From NCBI GenBank assembly GCA_000711775.1, contig ARYC01001926.1, positions 1 through 64,000 on the forward strand: 64,000 bases of DNA. The letters are read 5' to 3'. The notes under the pieces were generated by a model. That model was not told where the DNA came from. It made no database searches and saw only the letters and a list, made by a program, of their open reading frames with translations. Made by a program: the position numbers and the translations under genes. This stretch comes from Oxytricha trifallax. Lineage: Eukaryota; Ciliophora; Spirotrichea; Sporadotrichida; Oxytrichidae. Shown here in pieces: positions 25,945 through 36,759 of this stretch. Every line of letters begins with the position of its first letter. Positions within the stretch are counted from its first letter, which is position 1.

Positions 25945-26530
25945 AAATCGTTGATATATTTATTAATAGAGTTGTCACTTTTCTTACTGTTAATAAATTT
26001 GAAATATTTTACAAAAGATGATTGATAATTCTGTTATTGCGGGGGTAAAAATACTAAGAATACTAAATTTTTCTTGATTAAAATGATATTTATTATCGTC
26101 TTATTAAAATATTCATCATTTGCTTCACTTCCAAATTAATTTTGTCAATTTATCAATGAACACTAAAATTAATAAAATATATCCTAGAAAATTTTAGGCA
26201 ATTTAATGTAGGAAGTCGTACCCACAGATATTAGCAACTATAGGTTGATAGCATTGAGGTATAAATTTATAATTTAAAAATATTAGAAAATCAATTTGTT
26301 TAACTCTAGTTAATTTGAATAATATTAATGATAAATTTCAAAAAACAAAAACTCTAACTATTAATTATACAATTATATCAAACTTATCACTATAGTTTAT
26401 TTTATGATATACCAAATTAGATGTATAAAACAAAGGGAAATAATAATCAGACTATAAACAAAATTTTTAAATAAGGTAAAAATTTTCGAATAGAAATGAA
26501 ATTTTATTTTAATAAATTAAATGCGATTTA
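25945..26530. other. AT-rich spacer
   Basis: AT-rich DNA between copy B and the methyltransferase gene. No feature seen. Confidence 0.5.
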
Positions 26531-26534
26531 ATTC

Positions 26535-28182
26535 TCATTCTAACTCATTTCCTATTGTTACCCACCCTTGCCAAAAGTTATTCTTCCTTCCAAAAACTTC
26601 ACAATAATATCAATTTGGCACCATTTTTTCAATTATCTACTTAATTTCCACGGGCTTTTCTGAGTTTCCACCTGGCACTGTCTCAATGATATCGCTAATA
26701 TTGAAATCAACTGTTCCTTTTGGCTCTTATCCTTTCAATCTAACCAAGCATATTTCCTTACTATGTCTAAGATAGTATCCTTATCTATTCTTTAAGTCTG
26801 CTTTTACGCCTTTCTTAACCCACACTAACTGGTTTTCTTCCTAAAATCAATATTTATAGAAAATGAAATTTAAATTACCTGTAGCCTTTTAAGAGCATAA
26901 ATGCTATTGTATCCACAAATTTTTGCGCAACAGTCCACATAAATATAAAACCGTTATCTTATAAGTCCTCAATACCCAACTTGTATAAGCTTTTTATTCT
27001 CTATATTTCGTAATTTAAGAAATAGCTACCTTCTTTGTTTTGAGAGTCAATAGGCCATGGATAATCAACTTCTACAACATAAAATTTCTTTTTGAATAAA
27101 ACTATTAAGTCTCTTCGATTGTTTTAAGAACATTATTTTTAAAAACATCACAATTAATTGCTAATGATGGTAATTTTACATAACTTGCTTCCTAAGTTTT
27201 TCATCATTTATAGGTCTGAAATTAATTCCATATATCTTTTTGATATTTTATTTATAAATTCAATTGATTATTTTAACTATTTCGAAATTTCCTAAGAATT
27301 AATAAAGACACATTTCTGTAAAGATTATTCCAGATTTTAATGATTTCCTTCTAGCAACATTTCAAAATAGATTTTGAATTTTTAAACAATTTCTATAATA
27401 AAACTACATTGATTTACCTATTAGTTCTAAACTTTAATGCTCTTTATAAATTTTGCTGAATTTTCTGAATTAAATATTGATTTTAATTCATTTTCTATTG
27501 ATTAACTTGAAAAATTTAAATTCTATTGTTTTAATGTATTGATTACTGGCTTGCTTTATAACTTCAATTTATTACTTGCTAAAGTCTTGATTTAGTAAAA
27601 GACTAAGAATATATTTTTTTGACCTTAAGTTTGACTCAATAAGTTTAGAAAATTAGAGGAAGTGGTGATTTAGTTCATCTTTATATTGAATTTATTCTTC
27701 TAAATATGAAATCCTCTAATTAAATTCTTGAATTTACTCATATCGTTTAGAGGAGAAACTTAAGCGTCTTGAGATTCATTATTTTCTATGAATATTTTGA
27801 TTAATTCGCTGTCTAATAATTATTACTGAAACTTAATGATGTCGAATTAGTCAAAGTTATTGAGTTCTTTGTGAGATAATTGATAATCTTAGGATTAATT
27901 TTATTTGTTTGTTTCTTTATCGTTTTAAACGTGTAAATCGCTATAAGTTTAGTGGCTCACATAATAGTCTTTTATTTCTGAATTTTTAGAGTTTTCCAGT
28001 AACCCTTAAGCCCATATAATCTTTTTATGAGAAGTTTTAATATGCTGACTCATGTGTTTAATTGTCTTCTAAGTCATTATATCTTCAAAATGAAGGCAAT
28101 ATCTACATATTAAAACATTTCTAGCGTAGATTCTTTATTATGGACAACGATTTAAGTTGGTTGAATTGATCAAAATGTTCAT
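26535..28182 (-). pseudogene. C2H2 zinc finger + MT-A70 adenine methyltransferase-like protein
   Basis: MT-A70 enzymes (METTL3/IME4/MTA1 group) transfer a methyl group from S-adenosylmethionine to adenine N6 in RNA or DNA. From the ATG at 28182 the minus strand is open for about 340 codons. A C2H2-like finger lies at residues ~28-54 (CRYCLHFEDIMTQKTIKHMS, then QHIKTSH), followed by a long Q/K/N-rich region. The catalytic part follows in a shifted frame: AINCDVFKNN; EVDYPW at 27055-27072, in the position of the family DPPW; NGFIFMWTVAQKFVDTIAFM; LVWVKKGVKADLKN; CLVRLKGQEPKGTVDFNISD; GNSEKPVEIKQIIEKMVP; and the C-terminal CEVFGRKNNFWQGWVTIGNE, ending at a TGA at 26535. A 38-nt GT...AG stretch near 26841-26878 looks like an intron, but splicing it leaves the frame off by one. 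Frame changes suggest decay. It lies ~5 kb from a same-strand transposase; the gap is mostly later insertions. Confidence 0.75.
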
Positions 28183-28189
28183 TGCTGTG

Positions 28190-29250
28190 ATATACTATAA
28201 ATTGTATTACTTAGTTTTTTATTTTAGCTTTTTATAAAAATAAATCTAACAACTATATAAATCTAGAGTATGGTTCAATTATTTTGAACTATTAACCTAT
28301 AATTTTTAAAATATTTAAAGTTTTATTTTGATATATTTGAATTACAATTTAAGAGTTTAATCAATTTGATAAATAAAAATTAATTAGAAGTCTTTATTTA
28401 TTAATTCTATTTTTCATAAAAAAGTGGTTTTTTATTTTTGTAAAATAAAATTTATAAAATATTACAACCCGTAGGTTGACAATACCAACAGTTTCATATA
28501 GGAGGTTGAAATAAGATCTAAATGATTAGTATATAGAATATGGTTTGTCATTTAAGCTAACTTACGAATAATTTCTTTTTTATTTTCTTAAACCTTTCAT
28601 TAGGATATCAAAAATAAATCTCTATTTTTATTCTTAATTTTACAAATCATATAACATCAAATATTTTAATTCCACTATCCAATTAATATATACTAAAAAG
28701 CTGCTATTTACCAAATTTAAGTAATATTAATGTAACAAAAAACTATGTTCCTTAATTAAAATAATAATACTCTTTATACATTTGATATTTCTAAATCGTT
28801 TTAATGTTATTATTAATTTCAAGGTCGAAACAAAAAGTAATGATTTATACATAAGAATTACACTCAATAATTTATTTTAAGCCAAATTTTTATATGGTAT
28901 TGATTTTTCAAGTAATCAAATTGCTTGGATTTTATATTTTTCAAACTTAAATTACCAAAATATAAATTTTTATTTTAAAAAGCATATTATATTATATAAA
29001 TGACGAACTTAATTTTTTTGACAATTAGCGCTCATAAAATGAGGGCATATTATTAGCGCTCATTTTATGAGCGCTCATATAAATTTCTAATGGGTTTCTA
29101 TTTCAGCAATAAAATTTATAAAATCTTTTGTTAGGTATTTTATGAAATTTTCTAATAAATTATATAATAATTACAAAAATTTTCCTTGAGCTCATTAGTC
29201 AAGCTGAATTATTAAACTAAATATAAATTGATTGGGGTTGTAACGATAAA
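28190..29250. other. AT-rich spacer with a short palindrome
   Basis: AT-rich. The only structure noted is at 29025-29078, where ATTAGCGCTCAT occurs twice and GAGCGCTCAT closes a small palindrome. Confidence 0.5.
29025..29078. repeat. Short palindromic repeat around AGCGCTCAT
   Basis: ATTAGCGCTCATAAAATGAG is followed 30 bp on by ATTAGCGCTCATTTTATGAG and then GCGCTCAT, giving nested direct and inverted copies. It is GC-rich for the region and lies about 180 bp upstream of the 29259 ORF. It may be an element end or a regulatory site; the sequence does not decide. Confidence 0.5.
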
Positions 29251-29258
29251 TCAGGCAT

Positions 29259-30683
29259 ATGATATACTTCCTCAACGATGCAGTTTAATAAAACTTTGAC
29301 CTCTCCAACGGGTTCAACTTCTTAAAATTATATACTGCAAACTCAATAAAGCATAAAAAATATAAACCATAAATACTACTTTCATCAACGGTTTAAATAA
29401 AGCCGCCAGAGGCCATAAAATTATACTAATTGATGTATTTAATTTAATATGTTACTAAGGTTCGGACATAAGAAAAGCACTTAACAAACATATTACACAC
29501 ACACACAATACAGGAATACTATAATACCGATGAAGTTCCCATTGAAGAAATGCTCCAATTACAAATAACTGACAACATATAATATTCTCACAGCAAGATG
29601 GAATTTCAACTAACAATGGTTCAAACAATTTCTACAGCGCTTGTTTTAGCTTTCACCAATAAGAGAAATCAAGAAAACGTGTATAAAATTCCTCAGTGGC
29701 ACACAAGATTAGTACTGAATACGGCCTTTGAGGCAGGAATAATAAGTCTTCAAAAAACGCTCAGAACAATATAAATAATTCTTAACATCCTCACTCTTTT
29801 CTAAGAGGTCTAAAATGAAGATCTAAAATAATCCTACAACTGGCAACAAGAAGAAAATAAAATGGAACCGAAGACTTCATAAATCTCCACAAAACCTCAA
29901 ACTTAAGATGAGGATATTGAAATGGGAGATGAGTCCTAAAACTTCTAAATCTCATAAAAGTCAAGAAAGGCCACTATACCACTTAATTAAAGTGTGTAAA
30001 TGGAGTAACCCATAAATTTAATTAATGACGCAATGACTTAAACTGATGACGCACTTAGTATTTAATAAATTAATAAACTTTAATAAACAATTAAAGATTT
30101 GAAAATTAAATATATGGAGGCATAACAAATAAAAGCGCTCATCAAAGAAAAGCACTGGAATGAAAATAAAATTAACAACATGGTTAAAATGCTCCAGATA
30201 ACCCTACCAAACAACGTTTATAGAGACCTAGACTTCGAATAAACCTAAGACTGGGAAAGTATCTGCCAAAGTCTCACAAAAGATATTCTCAAAATACCTA
30301 TCATATATACAAAACCCTAATCTGCTGGAACAGACTAGACCACACCAAACTACTATTAGTAGTAGAGAATTAAGAAGTAAACGTTGAACCCCCTGATAAG
30401 TGGTTCAATCTCACAACTAACACACCTCAGGAAAGAGGAAATATACCACCAGGTATGGGGGTTGTCAGTGATAGCTTATCAGCTACAGATGTTCATAGAT
30501 CAGATTCTGATCCAATCAGAAGGACGGATCAGAAAACACATATTAAATAGGCTACCTTAAACACTTGACTTAATCTTTGAGCTGATAATGGACAAATCAC
30601 ACTAGCAACGCTACTTAACGAACTCAGAGATTAGACAACCAGGAGAACACATAGATCAGAGGCATCAATAGAGGATGAGATGA
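29259..30683 (+). CDS. Intact 474-aa protein of the A/B/C repeat family (copy C)
   Basis: A single open frame from ATG 29259 to TGA 30681-30683 (475 codons), with many TAA/TAG codons read as glutamine; it is the best demonstration of the genetic code here. The N-terminal half has no recognised motif (KIPQWHTRLVLNTAFEAGII). Next is an acidic Q/T-rich linker (QDEDIEMGDESQNFQ), a probable coiled coil (INKLQQTIKDLKIKYMEAQQ), and the core MLQITLPNNVYRDLDFEQTQ + DWESICQSLTKDILKIPIIY shared with copies A and B. The C-terminal helical region includes VWGLSVIAYQLQMFIDQILI. Downstream are the family hairpins and a long (ATT)n tail. I do not recognise the family. An RNA-binding ORF1-like protein of a retroposon is one guess, based only on the coiled coil and the poly-repeat 3' tail. 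The upstream in-frame ATGs at 29433 and 29598 are alternative starts. Confidence 0.75.
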
Positions 30684-30831
30684 TTGAATACTACAAATTC
30701 AATGAACCCCTCTTAAATTCAATACAATCATATTTTTATGAAAAACAATTATGTCAGAATTGATAACTAAAAGGGCTTGACCCTTACACTTATATAACGA
30801 TGGTGGGTCCTAGAGACCTCAATATGATCTA

Positions 30832-30893
<62 letters not shown>
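30684..30893 (+). repeat. 3' end of copy C: two hairpins and (ATT)n tail
   Basis: AAGGGCTTGACCCTT at 30771-30785 and GGTCCTAGAGACC at 30806-30818 are short hairpins, followed by about 20 ATT units at 30833-30893. Copies A and B carry hairpins at the same relative place with different bases but preserved pairing. This resembles the 3' recognition structure and slippage tail of LINE-type retroposition. Confidence 0.75.
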
Positions 30894-30949
30894 GTCAAGC
30901 TGATATATATTTAATCTCTTAAATGAAAATAGTTTTTAATGATTTTGTA

Positions 30950-32098
30950 TAAAAATTCGGCTATGAGGTAGTATCCTCCCCCCTTAATGTATACCATTTT
31001 TATGTAGTCTGATAAAGTTTTTAACGCTGAGTAATGAGTAAGAATTTAAATATTTACCAAGAATTATTAATTAATCAAGTTTTTCTCAATAGTATTATAT
31101 TATATATTTACTAATTTAATAATTAAAACCGCACTCCAACCCTAACGATAGATTCATTTGGGTTAGAGTGCGATAGAGTATGAATTAAATAATATATTAA
31201 AAAATTAATTAATATCACATATCGTTTATTATAGATTGCACATAGATTAAATTAATAATTAAGTTATTTATAATTTACAGTTTTTTAAAAATAATAATTG
31301 ATAAAGTTTAAAAATCAATCAGTTTTTAAGTATGATTTATAATAAAACTAAAATGATATTAAATTGAATTAAAATGAAATGATGTTTATTACAAACGATA
31401 TGTGATATTTATTTAATTTTTTAATATATTATTTAATTCATACTCTATCGCACTCTAACCCAAATGAATCTATCGTTAGGGTTGGAGTGCGGTTTTAATT
31501 ATTAAATTAGTAAATATATAATATAATACTATTGAGAAAAACTTGATTAATTAATAATTCTTGGTAAATATTTAAAATCTTACTCAATAGTAGCACATGA
31601 ACATGGAATGTACGAGCAATAGTTTTGGAGCTATGGCTTCATCAAAGTCACTTTTTTATAAATATAAATCATTATAAATTATTCAAAAATTTTCAAATTT
31701 TTCACAAAATTTAATTTCTTTTAAATTAATGATTTTAGCAGTTTTTAACACTATTAACAAAATATATCTAATTTATTATAATTTTGTACAGTGATTTAAA
31801 ATTCATTTTAATTTTCATCTAAGATTTTCATAAAGACAAGAAAACTTCACTTTATCAAATTATAATAAATTAGATATATTTAGTTAATATTGTTAAAGAC
31901 TGCTAAAATCATTGATTTATAATGATTATTATATATAAAAAGTGACTTTGATGAAGCCATAGCTCCAAAACTATTGCTCGCACATTCGATGTTTATGTGC
32001 TACTATTACTCAGCGTTAAAAACTTTATCAGACTACATAAAATTGGTATACATTAAGGGGGAGGATACTACCTCATATCCAAAAATTCTTAATATATC
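30950..32098. repeat. Foldback element, its left arm split by another foldback
   Basis: The left arm, ATGAGGTAGTATCCTCCCCC through GTCTGATAAAGTTTTTAACG to GCTGAGTAAT (about 30953-31035), continues after an insertion as AGTAGCACATGAACATGG and TTTTGGAGCTATGGCTTCAT (31589-31680). The right arm (about 31920-32095) is their reverse complement in uninterrupted order. Outer boundaries are approximate and no clear target-site duplication was found. The plus frame at 31974-32234 starts inside the right arm and is not a gene. Confidence 0.85.
31036..31585. repeat. Inner foldback inserted with a 3-bp AAT duplication
   Basis: Arms begin GAGTAAGAATTTAAATATTT at 31036 and end with the complement at 31585; further in are CGCACTCCAACCCTAACG and GGGTTAGAGTGCGATAGAG. 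AAT stands on both sides (31033-31035 and 31586-31588). Comparison with the intact right arm of the outer element shows a single AAT at that site before insertion. A 3-bp ANT duplication is what TBE-type elements make. Confidence 0.9.
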
Positions 32099-32530
32099 TA
32101 GCAGGAATACAATTTATTTCATTTCTTATTTATATTATATTTATAATTATCTTATTGATTCAAAGAAAATCAAAAACTTACTTTTTCATTACTTTACTGA
32201 TAATTTACTTAGAATTAAATATAAACCCCTTTAATTTATAAAGCGCTGTATTAATAAATCTTGGAAAGTTTAATACCATGTTTATTAAATTTAAATAATA
32301 CGTTCCTCTATTTAATTTTATTTTTATCCCAAAATATGGACCAATATTAATAGCAAATCATTAACCAAAAGTATGAAAGAAAACTATTAGCTCCTTTACA
32401 ATATAGTTTTTATTAAATTTCCTTTAAAAATATCATAAAGAGGGAAAGTTCAGTTATAAAATGTAATTACTTAAAATATATTGACTTTAAATTTTAAAAA
32501 ATATTTTTTTGTTTAATTAAGTCTGGGTCC

Positions 32531-32972
32531 AAAGCTATCAATATATATATATATATATAGTAACTCAGGTAAGGGGTGGTAGTATCAATTAATCAAATGA
32601 GAATTATAATATTGATTTCAATTATTAATTAATAAACATGGAGCAGATATTTTTCATCTTTTTGTGACTCCATTGTAATCGTCGACTTCGCAGGTACAAG
32701 GTAAGCTCTTATTAATATTTCTGAAATAATCCTAGTCTGTTGATTAGATAAATGGGCTCTTATAGGCTGGTCGACTGAAGGACCTGATCAGAGCCAGGTC
32801 ACATATGTGACGCCACCCCGTTCTTGGCGCTACTACCTTTATGGAGGAGGACCTACAGATCATTCGCCGGTAACAAACCGTTGGCGGGTCTGGGGTTCGA
32901 ACCAGGCGTCCTCCTACAATGGGCAAGCTGCCTCCCACTTGCCGACCTGGCTCTGATCTAAAGCTATCAATA
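32531..32972 (-). mobile_element. tRNA-derived SINE with 13-bp target duplication
   Basis: AAAGCTATCAATA stands at 32531-32543 and again at 32960-32972. Between them, on the minus strand, are a tRNA-like head with a degenerate A box (TCGGCAAGTGGGAGGC, 32930-32945) and a clear B box (GGTTCGAACCCC, 32892-32903), a GC-rich body, and a (TA)n tail next to the far duplication. This is the standard layout of a pol III SINE copied by a LINE. GATCAGAGCCAGGTC at 32786-32800 is inverted at 32944-32958, so the head can also fold on itself. The 64-codon minus frame inside is not a gene. Confidence 0.8.
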
Positions 32973-33329
32973 CTTAAAATGGAATTAATTAATAAAGGTA
33001 ATTAAATTGATGACTGTTTTAGAATTTTCTTACTAATATTTTTGCTTTCTAAATACTATTTAACCAAGTTTAAACTTAAATTAAAATTACTATTAAAGCA
33101 ATGATTTTAGTATAGATTTTAAAATTAGTTACAAAAGTTTCCTCTACTCTTGATTTATCCATTATGTTACTGATTAATAAAAACTCAAATCAGATTTGAT
33201 AAAAAAGAGTTCAAAAATTTTCAAAGTTTATATAATTCAGAGATTGTGTTACAGAATCTATAAAACAAGACTCTGCCCATAAACAATTTACTTCAGAAAT
33301 CTTTTATACTATTTAAGTTAGCAATTACA

Positions 33330-34480
33330 AAGTAACTCTTTTTTTCTGTCAATTTTTTCAACCTATATTGATTCCAAAGTATTATTACTCAAAAAGAATG
33401 CCAGTAGATTTTATCTTTTTACTATTGAAAAATACTTTTCCACTGGGGCAAGAAATGAAATGTTCCTAAGAGCATAATTGGAATATTAATACTTCTATTC
33501 TTCCTCATTAAAAATTCGCTCCTATGTTATGATGCATTATCGAGAATAATAATTGTAGACTCCCCGCCAGTTTTTATTTTGGCTGTCAAGTTACTAAACT
33601 ATTTGTAGTATGAAATAATAAACAGTCTGAGTAGTAGTTTTTCCTTTACTTATGACATAAAAAGCTTTATTATTGCTTGATAAACTTGCTAAAATACTTA
33701 GAGAATCAAATCTTTTAGATTCTGTACTGTGATTTAGGGAAGCTTTTTATTTCCATGTTTTTTTCTTCTATTAATGCTATATCTAATGAGGCTTTGGTCG
33801 ATATTTATAATCGTTTTTTAATCAAAGAGATTTGAATGTAAAATAAAGCAGCAATCTGTTGTTGTAATTTTGATGTTACTGCATTTACTTTTGGACTCAA
33901 GTAATACTAATTCCTGAAACTATGTTTTGCGTAAGTCTTTAAGAAGGTTCTAATGAACGAAATAGACGCTGTGGTGTTGGTATTTAGTTTGACAAAATTT
34001 TGGACGTCCTTACAGCTTTCAATACTTTCATTTGCATCTAAATACAATTTGACAGCATTAATTATTATCTACCCTATTCTTTGTCTTGGTTTAGGCTATG
34101 TTACTTCCAGTTTATTTTGATGGTCAATATCTTATTGATTTAGTTTTACAACTATGCATAGCTTTAATTAAATCTTTTACTAAGCCTAACTAGTGGGACA
34201 TTGTAATTATTAATATGATTACTAACCCTCTTTTAAACTTTGAGATTAGTTTCTTTCTCCGATTTAATTAATTATTGCCGAATTTGAAGCTTTAATCAGA
34301 TCTTTTAGAGTCGCTACTGATCTACATTCTTCTAATAAACGAAGTAATTTGATTATCCAAAATGTCCCTCATAATTTCACTTAAGCTATCTCGTTGATAT
34401 TAATTATTTATAAGTTTCATTTCGATATTTTAATTTGGTCCTTTGTATCATTTTACTATAGTAATTGCTTTAAGCATCTT
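33330..34480 (-). pseudogene. DDE transposase, IS630/Tc1-mariner-like (unit Y)
   Basis: Translated on the minus strand from about 34470 (MLKAITIVKWYKGP). The first acidic region is INIDQSLIRYSINRRKK; the second catalytic motif is STIIILDNASQHRSEFLM, near 33540; the third is LAPVEKYFSIVKRQN, near 33430, with glutamate in the place usual for this superfamily (NxxE/PVEK-type). Frames shift between the motifs, so the copy is broken. A gene of another family, at 35829, is divergent from it, with a palindrome inserted between. The pair recurs at 54411-56781. Confidence 0.7.
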
Positions 34481-34639
34481 TAATATTCTATTTTCAAACT
34501 TATAGATATCCTAGTTTTATTGCGAATTTGTTTTGTTATAAATTATTTTGCTAGGATTTTAAATTATAAAGTGGGGGTCCTGTACTAACTCATCAATTAA
34601 TTGATGAATTCGAAGAAAAGGTATCGCAAAATATGTTTA

Positions 34640-35446
34640 AAAGTGAATTAAGTCATTTGATAAAGAATATACACGATTAATCAACAATTTGATCATTAAA
34701 TATATAGTTATAGTACAGTGATCTTGTCTTAATAGTCTCTTCATCAGCTCATTTTCGATCATCAGGTTCATCATTATTTATCGTTCAAATCTCGAGATCG
34801 GTGCTCGTTCACATCTTCATCTTCTAAGCGTCAATAAAAGTCGAGTTGTAGGATCATACTGCAAATCTCAGCCACATATAGATTTAGACTGCTAATCTCA
34901 GGATCAGTTTACAGGGCTGTCCTCCATTTTATTAGGTGAAATTTTAATAATTCTGAGATTTTAATTAATTAAATCAGGCATTGTCTTAAATAATAAGTGC
35001 CAATTTAAAATTTATTAAGACTTTACTATTAATAATTCGTTATAGAATAAAATTATTAGTTAATATTTTTAACAATAATCATTAAAACTTAAAAAAATTT
35101 AATTTGCTTGATTTAATTAATTAAAATCTCAGAATTATTAAAATTTCACCTAATAAAATGGAGGACAGCCCTGTAAACTGATCCTGAGATTAGCAGTCTA
35201 AATCTATATGTGGCTGAGATTTGCAGTATGATCCTACAACTCGACTTTTATTGACGCTTAGAAGATGAAGATGTGAACGAGCACCGATCTCGAGATTTGA
35301 ACGATAAATAATGATGAACCTGATGATCGAAAATGAGCTGATGAAGAGACTATTAAGACAAGATCACTGTACTATAACTATATATTTAATGATCAAATTG
35401 TTGATTAATCGTGTATATTCTTTATCAAATGACTTAATTCACTTTA
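34640..35446. repeat. Long foldback element between transposase and partner ORF
   Basis: Two arms of about 340 bp that appear identical by eye face each other around a ~130-bp AT-rich centre. AAGTGAATTAAGTCATTTGA at the left is mirrored by TCAAATGACTTAATTCACTT at the right. The arms include CTCGAGATCGGTGCTCGTTC and GGGCTGTCCTCCATTTTATT. It is GC-richer than its surroundings and non-coding. Arm identity suggests a recent insertion. Confidence 0.9.
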
Positions 35447-35828
35447 TATTATTGCTATGTATTGTCCTTCATGAGTTGAAAAAATGAGTAATTTGAAGTT
35501 AAATATACTTGGCCTTCAATTTTATTTCTAAATTCAGTCTTCTCTTCTTTTGGTGATGATTCATCCCAACTTCTTTCTATTATTACTTCTTAGAAAAGAA
35601 GTCTGTGATTTTAGTTATTAAGTTTCTTATTTGGTTTATGTATTTTTTATGGATATAAAAGTCTAGCAGGAAGTAAATACTCTTTAGAGAATTGTGTTTT
35701 CGCAAAAGTTATTCTTAATACCAAATACTCCCTTTTTTTATATGTTATTTTTAGTTATTTAATATATAATTGTTAACTTTATAAATTTAAATAATTATTT
35801 TTAAACAAACGACAACCTTGACTTCATT

Positions 35829-36647
35829 ATGGAACACAGAGTAGATTTGACAGAGGTGAATGTTAATCAAATCAGACAAAAGATTGGAAGTAAAAAGGAA
35901 CTATACGATTTCCTAACCTAGGAGTGCAATGCCTACCTACCAAAACTATACGAATGTTTATTTCCTGAAGATCATCATAAACGGAGAGAAAAATGTAAAA
36001 TTTTATTGTTCATAATTTATAGTACCTTCTTCTTATAAGAAACGAAACCATAATAACCGCCATACCATAAATTGAGGGTCTAACAGCAGACAATTTCATT
36101 AAGTTTGCTTAGTAAAATATGCAAGCCCTGACATTCCTACCAGACTAGTTCGACTCGCTGCACTTAGACAAGCAGGGGATATGTGATTTTATTATGACTA
36201 TTGACCCCTAAGGAACATCCCTTATGGTTTAAAAAGCGAAAGAAGCACAAGAGATCACTTTAACAAATCTCAGAATATTATTGTGGGAATGAGGCCAGAG
36301 TTTGTCCAAGCGCTCAATAATTCACTCAATTATAGCAGTAAGATTAGACATTTTAATTCATTTACTAAGCTTAAAAGGAAAGGTCTGCATTTTTGCTCAA
36401 ACCTTCTTCCTAAAGATAGTGACGATAAAAAGACATTGAGGAGGTCAAGAATGAAAAAGTCTAGCTAAATCAAAGTAAATAGAAGTATTTACAGCAGAAT
36501 AAAAGAGTGGGACAAGAATTGGGACAACTAAAAGATCAGCTCGAAGAGCTAAACAATTATAAGACTCTCGTTATGAACTTGCATTAAGCTGGTATTATAA
36601 ATGAGGATGGTAATCCAATGATGCAACCTCCCCCTTTTAAAATATGA
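35829..36647 (+). pseudogene. Unknown transposon-partner protein, copy Y (broken)
   Basis: Starts MEHRVDLTEVNVNQIRQKIG and continues SKKELYDFLTQECNAYL, very like copy X at 56149 (SEVRSKIGSKKELYDFLTQE). Later parts align too: GMRPEFVQALNNSLNYSSK with HMKPQFQDALNNSISYNGK, and LEELNNYKTLVMNLHQAGII with IDVIVNYKQLVMQLHDDGVI. Y carries about 70 extra codons after the first block and changes frame several times, so it is probably dead; part of the extra DNA could be an intron near 35996-36030. It ends at TGA 36645-36647. The family and function are unknown. It lies divergent from the transposase at 33330-34480. Confidence 0.65.
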
Positions 36648-36759
36648 ATAATAATATGTAATGAAAAATTGGGGGGGAAGTTTTCTGCACTTTTTTTTTA
36701 TTTATGTAAAATTTAATAAATTTTACATAAAATATAAAATTTTACATTTTATGACTCAT

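Noticed and set aside
29259-29500. Reverse transcriptase motif A in the N-terminal part of copy C
   Set aside because: An apparent KIILIDVFN motif came from the wrong frame around the CA repeat; it is not in the 474-codon frame.
32744-32938. Minus-strand frame with a proline/arginine-rich translation
   Set aside because: Lies wholly inside the SINE; its composition comes from the GC-rich tRNA-like head.
32880-32958. Functional tRNA gene
   Set aside because: Only the B box is good. The A box is degenerate, the T-stem does not pair cleanly, no full cloverleaf can be drawn, and a TA tail and target duplication point to a SINE.
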